Positions 1 through 6,606 of a DNA stretch of 12,988 bases are shown piece by piece. Position 1 is the stretch's first letter. Every line of letters starts with the position of its first letter. This stretch comes from Deltaproteobacteria bacterium (GTDB taxonomy: Bacteria > Desulfobacterota > Desulfarculia > Adiutricales > Adiutricaceae): positions 1 through 12,988 of the forward strand of contig JAIRZX010000045.1 in assembly GCA_031267005.1 (NCBI GenBank), in the 5' to 3' direction. Under the pieces are notes generated by a model. The model had not been told where the DNA came from. It did not search any database and saw only the letters and a program-made list of their open reading frames with translations. Made by a program: the position numbers and the translations under genes.

Positions 1-75
1 ATGTTAGTTACAGATATAATTTAGTCACTATCTGAATATTTATTTCAAGAAATGATAAAATTTTATGGGGATATT

Positions 76-243
76 TCAACCATGTATTTTTTGAAATCTT
101 GAACAATCATTGGAATAAGCAACCGAAGTGTCCAGATAGGGCGGAGTAACAGCTAAATCAAAATCACACCAAACATTTACTATTGCCATTCTAGTTGAAT
201 ATTTTAAAAAGCGTAGCAAAAAATCCTTATATAATAAGGCCAT
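76..243 (-). CDS. Small hypothetical protein, unrecognised (55 aa)
   Basis: A minus-strand frame runs from ATG at 243 to TGA at 76 and would encode 55 residues beginning MALLYKDFLLRF. The same frame is open further upstream, from just after a stop at 379-381, so the open stretch is about 100 codons, which is long for such AT-rich DNA. No good Shine-Dalgarno site precedes the ATG. The predicted peptide is hydrophobic and basic at its start, with WCDFDLAV and TPPYLDTS further on. I do not recognise a family. It could be the C-terminal remnant of a mobile-element gene or a chance frame. Confidence 0.25.
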   Translation of the reverse strand: MALLYKDFLLRFLKYSTRMAIVNVWCDFDLAVTPPYLDTSVAYSNDCSRFQKIHG

Positions 244-283
244 ATCTTGGATATTAATCTTATATTTAATCAGAATGGCAATA
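181..283. repeat. 22-bp imperfect inverted repeat with inner palindrome
   Basis: The arm at 181-202 (TATTGCCATTCTAGTTGAAT...) matches the reverse complement of 262-283 at 19 of 22 positions. The 59 bases between contain CCTTAT-ATA-ATAAGG (225-239), a perfect 6-bp-arm palindrome. The whole could fold into a cruciform or be a small inverted-repeat element. It lies inside the AT-rich segment, so some A/T matching is expected, but the shared TATTGCCATTCT block is specific enough to count. Confidence 0.6.
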
Positions 284-302
284 CCCGCTAAAGAAACTCG
301 GA

Positions 303-332
303 TTGGCCATAAAGGTCTGATTATGGTATGAT
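303..332 (+). promoter_or_regulatory. Possible promoter for the AAA-ATPase-like gene
   Basis: TTGGCC (303-308) and TATGAT (327-332) are separated by 18 bases and match the sigma-70 consensus at 4 and 5 of 6 positions. The -10 box lies between the arms of a short inverted repeat, AAAGGT (311-316) and ACCTTT (334-339), which could be an operator. Transcription would start near 339, leaving a leader of about 105 bases before the ATG at 444. AT-rich DNA gives such matches by chance. Confidence 0.3.
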
Positions 333-443
333 AACCTTTGACGGTTGAAGCGCGCCTGCCGACGCTTACGCGTACGAGCTAAACGGCCCCCTGGCGGGCA
401 GAGTTTCCGGACCTTCAAGCGTCCGGGCTCAAGGTGAGGGAAC

Positions 444-2215
444 ATGGAACAGAAAGATCTGCCTCAAGGCGATCCGACCTTTATGGAAATCATTCTCAAC
501 AACCAGCTTTATGCCGACAAGACCGAATATGTCCACGAAATGATGAAGGTTTCCAAATGCTGTTTCCTGTCGAGGCCCAGACGTTTCGGCAAGACGCTTT
601 TGCTTGACACCATATCGGAGCTGTTCCAAGGCGACCGGGAAATCTTCAAGGACCTGTGGATCGGCACCAAAAGGCGACTACGTCTTTGAACGGCACCCGG
701 TCCTGCTGTTCAACATGGCCTTTGACGAGATATCCACTCCGGACGACCTTATCGGCATGATCAAAAGAAAATTAACGGAAATGGCCGTTGATAATGACCT
801 GTCCATAACCAATGGCTCATGCGGCGAGATTCTAAGGCAGCTTTTGAAAGGACTTTCGAAAAAGCACGGTGTCGGAGCGGTCATCCTGGTTGACGAGTAC
901 GACGCTCCGGTTACAGATCATATATCGGACAGAAATCTCGCCTTGGCTTGCCGGAATGTCCTGCATGATTTTTACAGATCAATAAAAACGAACCTGATAT
1001 TCATCCGCTTCACCTTCGTCACGGGCATAACCAGGTTCGCCATGACCGCGGTTGACTCCGGGGCCAACAATTTCATAGACATTTCGCTTGACGAGAAATT
1101 CGCGGGAATTTGCGGTTTCACCCTTCACGAATTTAACGTACTTTTTGAAGACAGGTTCGAGGCGACGCTCACGAAACTGAAAGCAAACGGACAGCTCCCT
1201 CCCGGCGCTGACGTAGGCGATCTGAAAGATAAAATACTGGAATGGTACGACGGCTACAACTGGCTCGGAAAAGAAAACGTTCTTAACCCTTACTCTATCA
1301 TCAGGTTTTTTTACAAAAATCAACTGGGCTCGTATTGGCCGTTGCCTGGAAAACCGTCTTTGCTTTCCTCCCTTTTTAGGGACAAAATACTGGACTTCCG
1401 CGAGCCGGGCTTCTCCGTCTATCCTGAGAAGCAAATCACACAAACCGATATCTACGGCATTGGCCCGGTGCCGGTTCTGTTCCACAGCGGTTATTTGACA
1501 ATCGACAAAGTTATCGATATACCAGTACTTGTGAATAATATCTCAGCACTGGAAAGGGCATACACGTTCACAATTCCAAACACTGAAGTAGGCATAGACT
1601 TAAAATCTGTCATCTTCAATGATATTTTCAAGCTGGAACAAAAAATATGTAAGCGATTTATCGGACAATCTTCCGAACGCCCTGTTGCAAAAGAACTCTA
1701 AAGAAATAGTCAGGATGTTGCATGGCCTTTTCGTATCAATCTCGTACCTTCAGCACCCGACAGCCAAGCAAGCCGAACAACCGGATGCTCCCTCTAAGCG
1801 CTCTGACGCCGAAAAAATTTATCACGCGATACTCCACGCTTCTCTTCTATCCGCTGGGTTTTTCATCCTGAGTGAACCTGCCGGAGGCGAAGGCCGGTCA
1901 GGCATCACCTTGTTCCTCCGAAACGAGGTCTGCGTTATAATCGAGCTGAAATACAGCTATCGGCGCAAAACAGGAAAAAAGGCCTCCGGGGTAACGAATG
2001 AAGACCGGAAGTTGGCGAAAAAGAAAGCGAAGAAGAATGAGCTGTCCGCCGCCCTCGACAGAGCCGAAGAGCAGATTAGGGGCAGGGACTACGCCGGACC
2101 CTACAGGGCCGCCCGACGCGAAGTAATTTGCCTCGCCGTGGCCATACGCGGCAGAACACAGGTGGATGCGCGCTTCGTCGACACCGATGTCGCTAACGGC
2201 CCCACCGGTCCCTGA
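444..2215 (+). pseudogene. AAA-ATPase-like / PD-(D/E)XK nuclease family protein, split by two frameshifts
   Basis: Reading through two one-base shifts gives about 589 residues, the full length usual for proteins with an N-terminal AAA-ATPase-like domain (PF09820) and a C-terminal PD-(D/E)XK domain (PF08011). The start has LPQGDPTF and YADKTEYV, then a Walker A variant RPRRFGKT (about residues 44-51) and Walker B ILVDEYDAP (D150/E151). The C-terminal part has IIELKYS (E500, K502) and a YAGPYR block. ATG 444 follows a site at AAGGTGAGG (431-439). Frame changes occur at A669-672 and A1640-1645; in each, ignoring one A restores the family reading. The catalytic Asp expected in a GRADL-type motif appears as Gly (GRSG, about residue 486), so nuclease activity is doubtful. 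GC is lower than in the neighbours, suggesting transfer. The family's function is not established; roles in defence or mobile elements have been suggested. Recent decay, read error or slippage could explain the shifts. Confidence 0.88.
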
Positions 2216-2677
2216 CGTGCGGTCTCGCCGCTCGACGGGAATCGCGAAACCAAGAGCAAGACGCGCCAGCCCGCCTCAGCGGAAGCTGGTTCGGCATCCC
2301 TTTCCCGTAGCCCGGCTTCGCTCCAGGTGTTCTGCCGCCTCCCCGTTTTTTGGCGCGCGCTCGCGGTCAGCCCGCATTCCTTATCGACCGGCGTGGGCAT
2401 ACGGGTAGACTGGTAGACGGCGAGACGGGAGGACGGAGAGACGAAGCGGGACATCGGCACGCGTAGAGAGCGGGAGAGCCCGCCCCCGTTCCCGGCAAAA
2501 CCTTGATTCCGCTGCAAAAACCCTTTCTTCCCTTCATCTGCCCTCTCCGGGTACCCAGAGAGTGCCAGCCAGTGTGCAACAGCAAAAATGCGCGTTGGTA
2601 TAAATATATATAGTTATATCTAATTGCTCTTAAACATTATTTTTTGCGTTATGTTAGGGCCAGAAGGAGTATAGAGT
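2216..2677. other. Spacer without a convincing gene; AT-rich patch at its right end
   Basis: After the AAA-like gene the DNA becomes GC-rich, and open frames on both strands have arginine/proline/serine-rich shadow composition with no recognisable motif. It contains a short octamer-periodic repeat (2406-2445) and a small hairpin GCGGG-AGAG-CCCGC (2470-2483). From about 2589 to 2650 it turns abruptly AT-rich just before the transposase start, probably the end of the insertion element and its promoter region. I could not define a terminal inverted repeat. Confidence 0.6.
2406..2445 (+). repeat. Degenerate octamer tandem repeat
   Basis: Five consecutive 8-base units share the core AGACGG: TAGACTGG, TAGACGGC, GAGACGGG, AGGACGGA, GAGACGAA. 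GAC recurs at exactly 8-base spacing (2408, 2416, 2424, 2432, 2440). It lies in noncoding spacer and may be a simple expanded repeat or a cluster of binding sites. Confidence 0.6.
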
Positions 2678-3048
2678 ATGGCCCGTATAGCTGTTCACCC
2701 CATTACCAATGCCTTGGTCATGGCTACCATGCTCGCGCCCTTGCGAAGCAGTCGACGCCGTTTTGCCAGGTCATGCGCTATAAGATAGAGCTCATGGGCC
2801 ACGATGGAAAGAACGGCTACGACATCGCCGATGTGCTCGGCCTGCATGTCAACACGGTGAAGAAATGGCGTGAACGGTTCCTTTCGGATGGGATAGACGG
2901 GTTGAAAGACGTTGCCCGTTCCGGTAAGCCGCGCACTTACGAGCACCTCAAGGTTAGAAACGGCATCATGGAAACATTGAAACAGCCCGCACGGGGAGTC
3001 CGATCCAGCCCTAATTCCGACAAAGGGCCCGCTTGGCACGGAACCTAG
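2678..3048 (+). pseudogene. IS630-like transposase remnant (helix-turn-helix part)
   Basis: The helix-turn-helix region is clear: GHDGKNGYDIADVLGLHVN then TVKKWRERFLSDGIDGLKD and RSGKPRTY, as in the N-terminal part of IS630/Tc1-type transposases. A strong Shine-Dalgarno AGAAGGAG (2662-2669) lies 8 bases before ATG 2678, which opens with MARIAVHPITNALVMA. That frame closes soon after, and the helix-turn-helix part is in another frame (open from 2644), so a frameshift between about 2710 and 2750 is inferred. After LKQPARGV the expected sequence is lost and a stop occurs at 3046-3048. The catalytic DDE domain is absent. A frame at 3033-3215 (SALKLFALLTELRGGAF...) may be further debris. The element is therefore dead, and it lies next to the lower-GC AAA-like gene, consistent with an acquired segment. 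Confidence 0.78.
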
Positions 3049-3330
3049 CCTGGCCCCAGGCATGGACCCCTTCCGCACTGAAGCTCTTCGCCCTGCTAAC
3101 GGAGTTGCGGGGTGGCGCTTTCCTTTCCCTGGCTGGCGTCCAGGGGGTCCAGTTTAACGTGTCCTCGGCGACCGTCGGGCTAAGCCCCCGGGACGGCGGG
3201 GCACCGGCACGGAGCCGGCGGCCGTCGTTTCGGTCAGGCAGGAAGTCGAGAGGGTGGAAAGGATACGCGGACGCTCAAAGCCGCCCGACGCAGTCGCGCC
3301 CCCACCCCTCAGCCCTCGGCCTATAAAATG

Positions 3331-3756
3331 TCAGAACAGCCTGGCGAGGATCCTCCCGAGGTAGGGGGAGCCGAGGAGGCGGCCGGCCCTGGGACTCTCG
3401 GGGGCCCCGCTTGCCCCCGCCGACTCCGAGGAGGCCCCCGCCTTGCGGGAAGGCCGCTCCTTGAGGCTCAGTTCCAGGCGCTCAATGCCCCTGAAGGCCT
3501 CCCGCGGGCCCTCGGGGACCGGGCCGAGGAGGGCGGAAACCGAGGGGGACAGCATCCGGCTTTCCCAGCCCTCCATGTCCGAGCTGGACTTCAGGATCCT
3601 CGCGCACAGCCTGACCTCGTCGGGGAGCCCCGCGAACTCGTCCTCCGGCTCAGGCTTGCCGTAACCGGGAAGCCCGTCGAACGCCCCCTGCTCCATGGCC
3701 TCCAGGATCTTCCGTTCCGCCACGATGGCTACCGGGCATATGGCAAGCCTGTCCAC
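3331..3756 (-). CDS. DUF1992 family protein (DnaJ homologue subfamily C member 28 conserved domain)
   Basis: The protein (141 aa) begins at GTG 3756, chosen because GGAGG (3762-3766) lies 5 bases upstream and the family domain starts at once: VDRLAICPVAIVAERKILEA, then MEQGAFDGLPGYGKP and LPDEVRLCARILKSS. The I-A-E-R-(K/R)-I-x-E-A-M and F-D-x-L-P-G-x-G-K-P blocks are diagnostic of DUF1992 (PF09350). The domain occupies about residues 8-75; the rest is basic, Ser/Gly/Ala-rich and poorly conserved. An ATG at 3873 would add 39 residues but has no ribosome site and lies before the domain. The molecular function of bacterial members is not established. The gene is divergent from obg, about 290 bases downstream of a near-consensus promoter (4052-4081). 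No clear terminator follows its stop. Confidence 0.86.
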   Translation of the reverse strand: MDRLAICPVAIVAERKILEAMEQGAFDGLPGYGKPEPEDEFAGLPDEVRLCARILKSSSDMEGWESRMLSPSVSALLGPVPEGPREAFRGIERLELSLKERPSRKAGASSESAGASGAPESPRAGRLLGSPYLGRILARLF

Positions 3757-3771
3757 TGAAGCCTCCGGGGG

Positions 3772-3821
3772 GGGGAACGCCTTTCCGGGGAACGCCTTTT
3801 CGCCAGCGGCCTGCGCCGCTG
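3772..3821 (-). repeat. 15-bp tandem repeat and 7-bp stem-loop in the DUF1992 leader
   Basis: GGGGAACGCCTTT occurs at 3772-3784 and 3787-3799. Next to it CAGCGGC-CTGC-GCCGCTG (3804-3821) forms a perfect 7-bp stem with a 4-base loop. Both would lie in the 5' leader of the minus-strand DUF1992 transcript, just before its ribosome site, and could affect translation. No U-run follows the hairpin. Confidence 0.5.
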
Positions 3822-4051
3822 AAAGCCTTCGTGGCCGGCCGAGCAAGGAGGGAATTTGAAAAAGCCCGGACATTCCGGGGGCAACGGCTCGAGGGCGCTA
3901 CGCCGTTTCCAAGGACGGGGAGGCAGACCTTGCCGCCTTCAAGGCAGGGGATTACCCGGGGTATCCGCCAGGGGATCCCAGAGTGGCCTCGGAGGGTCTC
4001 GGGAACCAGCTCTGGTTCAAGGACGGGGTGAGGGGCCGAAGCTTGGCCTCC

Positions 4052-4081
4052 ATAATAATGCCGCGCTTCGAGCCCTGTCAA
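4052..4081 (-). promoter_or_regulatory. Near-consensus sigma-70 promoter for the DUF1992 gene
   Basis: On the minus strand a perfect TTGACA (4081 down to 4076) is followed after 18 bases by TATTAT (4057 down to 4052), 5 of 6 to consensus. Transcription would begin near 4045 and run into the DUF1992 gene (GTG at 3756) through a leader of about 290 bases. The site stands out in GC-rich DNA, where such matches are rare by chance. Confidence 0.65.
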
Positions 4082-4110
4082 AGGCCCCCTCCTTCGCGCA
4101 CGCCTCCCCC

Positions 4111-4180
4111 CGTGCCCAATCCGCCAGCGCTGCAGGTCCCCGTGCCCAATCCGCCAGCGCTCCAGGGCCCAGTGCCCAGG
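4111..4180. repeat. 30-bp tandem repeat in the DUF1992/obg spacer
   Basis: The 21-mer CGTGCCCAATCCGCCAGCGC+T occurs exactly at 4111-4131 and 4141-4161, with a degraded third start (AGTGCCCAGGATCC) at 4171, giving a 30-base period. It lies between the two divergent promoters. No coding role is apparent. Confidence 0.75.
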
Positions 4181-4260
4181 ATCCCGCGCCCTTGAGCCCC
4201 CCCCTGTCCCTTCCGGAAAGGGGCTGAACGGGTTTTCCCTTAGCCCCGAGGCCGGGGAAA

Positions 4261-4269
4261 TGCTATAAT
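4261..4269 (+). promoter_or_regulatory. Extended -10 promoter of obg
   Basis: TGCTATAAT is a perfect extended -10 element (TGn plus TATAAT, 4264-4269). No good -35 box is visible at 16-18 bases, which is usual for extended -10 promoters. Transcription would start near 4276, almost at the first base of the hairpin array, so the obg leader would be about 207 bases. Confidence 0.6.
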
Positions 4270-4275
4270 TATCTT

Positions 4276-4457
4276 GCCGGGGGACCTCCCCCGGCCTTTT
4301 TTACTGTTGCCCGGGGGCCTCCCCGGCCTTTTTCCCGGGGCCCGGGGGCCTCCCCGGCCATTTTCCCGGTGCCCGGGGGCCTCCCCGGCCTTGTCCCGTG
4401 GCCCGGGGGCCTCCCCCGGCCTTTTTCCCGTTGCCCGGGGGCCTCCCCCGGCTTTTT
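4276..4457 (+). repeat. Six tandem terminator-like GC hairpins in the obg leader
   Basis: Units start at 4276, 4309, 4340, 4371, 4401 and 4433, with a 30-33 base period. Unit 1 is GCCGGGGG-ACCT-CCCCCGGC followed by C and six T (4297-4302), a textbook intrinsic terminator. Units 5 and 6 keep CCGGGGG-CCT-CCCCCGG with five T; units 2 to 4 have 6-bp stems and T-runs of five, four or interrupted. All point along obg, lie after its -10 element and end 11 bases before its ribosome site. They could attenuate transcription, protect the 5' end of the RNA or simply be an expanded repeat. Confidence 0.85.
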
Positions 4458-4482
4458 CCAGCCGCCGTGGAGGGAGGACGCC

Positions 4483-6165
4483 TTGAAGTTCGTGGACCGC
4501 GCCAAGATATGGGTCAAGAGCGGGCACGGCGGCCCGGGATGCGTGAGCTTCAGGCGCGAGAGGTACGTGCCCAAGGGCGGACCCGACGGGGGCGACGGGG
4601 GCCGCGGCGGTGACGTGGTCGTAGTCGCCGGCGACCAGAGGGAAACGCTTTTAAGGTACCGCTTCAACCAGCACTTCTCGGCTAAAAACGGCTCCCCGGG
4701 CATGGGCAAGAACCGCACCGGGGAATCTGCGGACGACCTGGTGCTGAAAGTGCCGGCCGGGACGGCGGTTATCGACGCCGAGACGGGCGTGCTCCTGGCC
4801 GACCTGCCCGGGGCGGGGGACTCCTTCACGGTGTGCAGGGGGGGGAGGGGAGGCCAGGGCAACGCCCGCTTCGCCTCGCCCGGGTTCAGGACCCCGCGCT
4901 TCGCTCAGCCCGGCGGGGACTTCGAGGAGAAGAGGATCGTATTGGAGCTGCGGCTCCTGGCCGACGCAGCCCTCGTGGGCTACCCCAACGTGGGCAAGTC
5001 GTCCCTGATCTCCCGGCTCTCCGCAGCAACCCCCAAGGTAGCGGACTACCCTTTCACCACCCTCGCCCCGGTGCTGGGGACGGTGAGCGTCGGGGATTCA
5101 TCCTACGTCATAGCCGATCTCCCAGGCCTTATCGACGGGGCCTCGGAAGGGCTGGGCTTGGGCCACGAGTTTTTGCGGCACGTTTCCCGGGCCGGCGCGC
5201 TCCTGCACGTGCTGGACCCGACGAGGCTCAACCCGGAAGAGCCCTTGAAGGATCTTGAATCTATCCGCCTGGAACTTAAGCGCTACGAACCGTCGATGCT
5301 CAGGAAGCCCCAGCTCCTGGCCATCAGCAAGATGGACCTCCCCGAGGGCCCCCCGGCCCTCAGGGCGCTCTCCGAAGCCCTTCCCGGCGAGAGGATCCTG
5401 GCCTTCTCCTCGGTCACCCGCGAGGGGCTGGACGACGTGCGCTACGCCGTCTGGAACGAGGTGAAGGCCATGCGGGAGAGGGAGGCGGCCGCCGCCGCGG
5501 CCGCCAAGGCGAAGGAGGAAGGCCGGGCCGCCCCCGGGGGAATCCCACGGGAAAGCCCCACCGGCCGCGGGAAAACCTTCTCGTCCAGGGCGGACGCCCT
5601 GGCCGCCGCCTCCGCCAAGCTCAAAGCCGCCGGAAGCGGCCGCTTCTCCGGTCCCGGCGCCTCGGGCCTCCCTGGCCTGGACGGGCTGGCGGGGCCTCCC
5701 CCAGCCGCGGCCCCCGCTGCCCCGGAGGCGCCCGGCCCAGCGCTGGGGACTGCAGGGGGCCCGGCCTTGGAGCCTGGGAAGGACGGTGCGGCCACCGGAC
5801 CTTTCTGCCCCGAGGGGGGCGGGCTTGCCGAAGGCGACTCCTCCGATGCCGCGATGCCAGCGCAGAGCCAAGCCCCAAAGGCCGCGAAACCAGCTAAGGC
5901 CCAAGCCGCAGAGGCCGCGAAGGCCACGAAGCCAGCGAAGGGCCAAGCCGCAAAGGCCGCGAAGCCCGCGAAGGGCCAAGCCGCAAAGGCCGCGAAGGGC
6001 CAAGCCGCAAAGGCCGCGAAACCAGCTAAGGCCCAAGCCGCTAAGGCCGCGAAGCCAGTTGCTGGCCGTAAGGCCGCTACGGCCGGTAAAGCCGGGAAGA
6101 AGCCGGCTCCCGCCAAGGCGCCGAAGCCCTCCAAGCAGTCCGCCAAGGCCAGGAAGAGGTCCTGA
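4483..6165 (+). CDS. obg: Obg/CgtA-family GTPase with histone-H1-like C-terminal tail
   Basis: Obg is an essential GTPase of large ribosomal subunit assembly and stress control. The start is TTG 4483, because the family N-terminus (KFVDRAKIWVKSGHGGPGC) begins there and GGAGGGAGGA (4469-4478) lies just upstream; the frame is open earlier but only through hairpin repeats. The Gly-rich Obg fold spans about residues 1-157 (GGPDGGDGGRGG). The GTPase domain shows G1 GYPNVGKSS (166-174), a switch I Thr in DYPFTT, G3 DLPG (212-215), G4 SKMD (282-285) and G5 SSV (309-311), so it should be active. Bacterial Obg proteins are usually about 340-430 residues; this one is 560. After about residue 328 there is an Ala/Gly/Pro-rich low-complexity linker, then from about 466 a Lys/Ala repeat tail (KAAKPAKGQAAK) ending in RKRS. 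The tail is not the known OCT domain. rplU and rpmA, frequent upstream partners, are absent here. Confidence 0.97.
   Translation: MKFVDRAKIWVKSGHGGPGCVSFRRERYVPKGGPDGGDGGRGGDVVVVAGDQRETLLRYRFNQHFSAKNGSPGMGKNRTGESADDLVLKVPAGTAVIDAETGVLLADLPGAGDSFTVCRGGRGGQGNARFASPGFRTPRFAQPGGDFEEKRIVLELRLLADAALVGYPNVGKSSLISRLSAATPKVADYPFTTLAPVLGTVSVGDSSYVIADLPGLIDGASEGLGLGHEFLRHVSRAGALLHVLDPTRLNPEEPLKDLESIRLELKRYEPSMLRKPQLLAISKMDLPEGPPALRALSEALPGERILAFSSVTREGLDDVRYAVWNEVKAMREREAAAAAAAKAKEEGRAAPGGIPRESPTGRGKTFSSRADALAAASAKLKAAGSGRFSGPGASGLPGLDGLAGPPPAAAPAAPEAPGPALGTAGGPALEPGKDGAATGPFCPEGGGLAEGDSSDAAMPAQSQAPKAAKPAKAQAAEAAKATKPAKGQAAKAAKPAKGQAAKAAKGQAAKAAKPAKAQAAKAAKPVAGRKAATAGKAGKKPAPAKAPKPSKQSAKARKRS
5875..6162 (+). 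repeat. Coding repeats for the Lys/Ala tail of Obg
   Basis: The end of obg consists of related blocks encoding AAKPAKGQAAKAAK-type repeats. AAGGGCCAAGCCGCAAAGGC occurs three times between 5938 and 6014, with variants on both sides (GCTAAGGCCCAAGCCG). The DNA-level identity suggests growth by slippage or unequal recombination. The product is highly basic and probably disordered. Confidence 0.85.
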
Positions 6166-6606
6166 GCGCCCGACGGGCGGCGCCGCCTCTTCCCGAACCA
6201 CGGGCCCGCCCCGAAAAGGGGGCTCCGGGGGCTCCTGTCAGATGCCAGCGCACGGGCCCCCGGCCTCGGCCTCGGCTCGCTGGCCCGGCGCTCGGGCCAG
6301 GCGCCCCGCCCGGTTCGCGCCCTCCCGCCCGGCCGGCTTCAGGCACCCGGGTCCCCGGGACCTAAGTCCCGGCGCCCGCCAATCCTAGCCTCGGACGGCC
6401 CCGAGGACTCCTCCGCTGTGCATCGGCCAGGCTTGCGCCTGGCCACCGGATTTGCTAGGATTTCACGATCTACGCGCTGTCAAGGGCCGCCGCGCCTGCC
6501 GAAGCGCGGGGGCGCCGCGAGGGCGCCGCCGCGGAGGCTTAGGCGGGGCCGCCCCCCTGCCGGGAGCCGGACCCGAATGGCCGCCGCGCCCCCCAGGCGG
6601 AAACCT
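6166..6606. other. Spacer between obg and the HD-GYP regulator
   Basis: There are 441 GC-rich bases without a supportable gene; the open frames are Pro/Arg/Ala-rich shadows. I see no intrinsic terminator for obg. The spacer includes short inverted repeats such as GGGAC-CTAA-GTCCC (near 6357-6370) and the perfect hairpin at 6425-6444. Confidence 0.6.
6425..6461 (+). promoter_or_regulatory. Palindrome overlapping a possible promoter for the HD-GYP/FIST pair
   Basis: GGCCAGGC-TTGC-GCCTGGCC (6425-6444) is a perfect 8-bp inverted repeat. TTGCGC (6433-6438) lies in its centre, 17 bases before TAGGAT (6456-6461), a weak sigma-70-like pair (3/6 and 4/6). If this is the promoter, the palindrome covers the -35 box and could be an operator. 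The match is weak. Confidence 0.3.

Larger units (their letters stand above)
1..345. other. AT-rich low-GC segment at the window edge
   Basis: This stretch is strikingly AT-rich; several 60-base lines are only a fifth to a quarter G+C, against a GC-rich background. It holds no gene I recognise. It carries an imperfect inverted repeat (181-202 / 262-283), an inner palindrome (225-239), a small minus-strand open frame (76-243) and a possible promoter (303-332). The composition changes sharply near 345. The most likely reading is imported DNA, such as the end of a mobile element or prophage-type insertion, but no transposase or integrase motif is visible. Confidence 0.6.

Noticed and set aside
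669..675. Programmed -1 ribosomal frameshift in the AAA-like gene
   Set aside because: Both frame changes are in the +1 sense, whereas A-rich slippery heptamers normally give -1; no downstream stimulatory structure was identified.
3322..3327. TATAAA box as a promoter
   Set aside because: There is no -35 match in the GC-rich sequence upstream, and it points into the 3' end of the opposing DUF1992 gene.
4276..4457. CRISPR array
   Set aside because: The 30-33-base units are contiguous with no unique spacers; they are hairpins with T-runs, and no cas gene is near.
4369..4482. In-frame upstream extension of obg (GTG 4369)
   Set aside because: The extra residues are translated from the hairpin repeats (Pro/Gly/Phe-rich). 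The family N-terminus and a strong ribosome site place the start at TTG 4483.
5098..6201. Long minus-strand frame opposite obg
   Set aside because: It lies antisense to a certain gene, is Gly/Arg/Leu-rich, and arises from the G/C third-position bias.
6418..6606. Upstream extension of the HD-GYP regulator
   Set aside because: The receiver domain starts exactly at ATG 6607; the upstream residues are Arg/Pro-rich with no motif.
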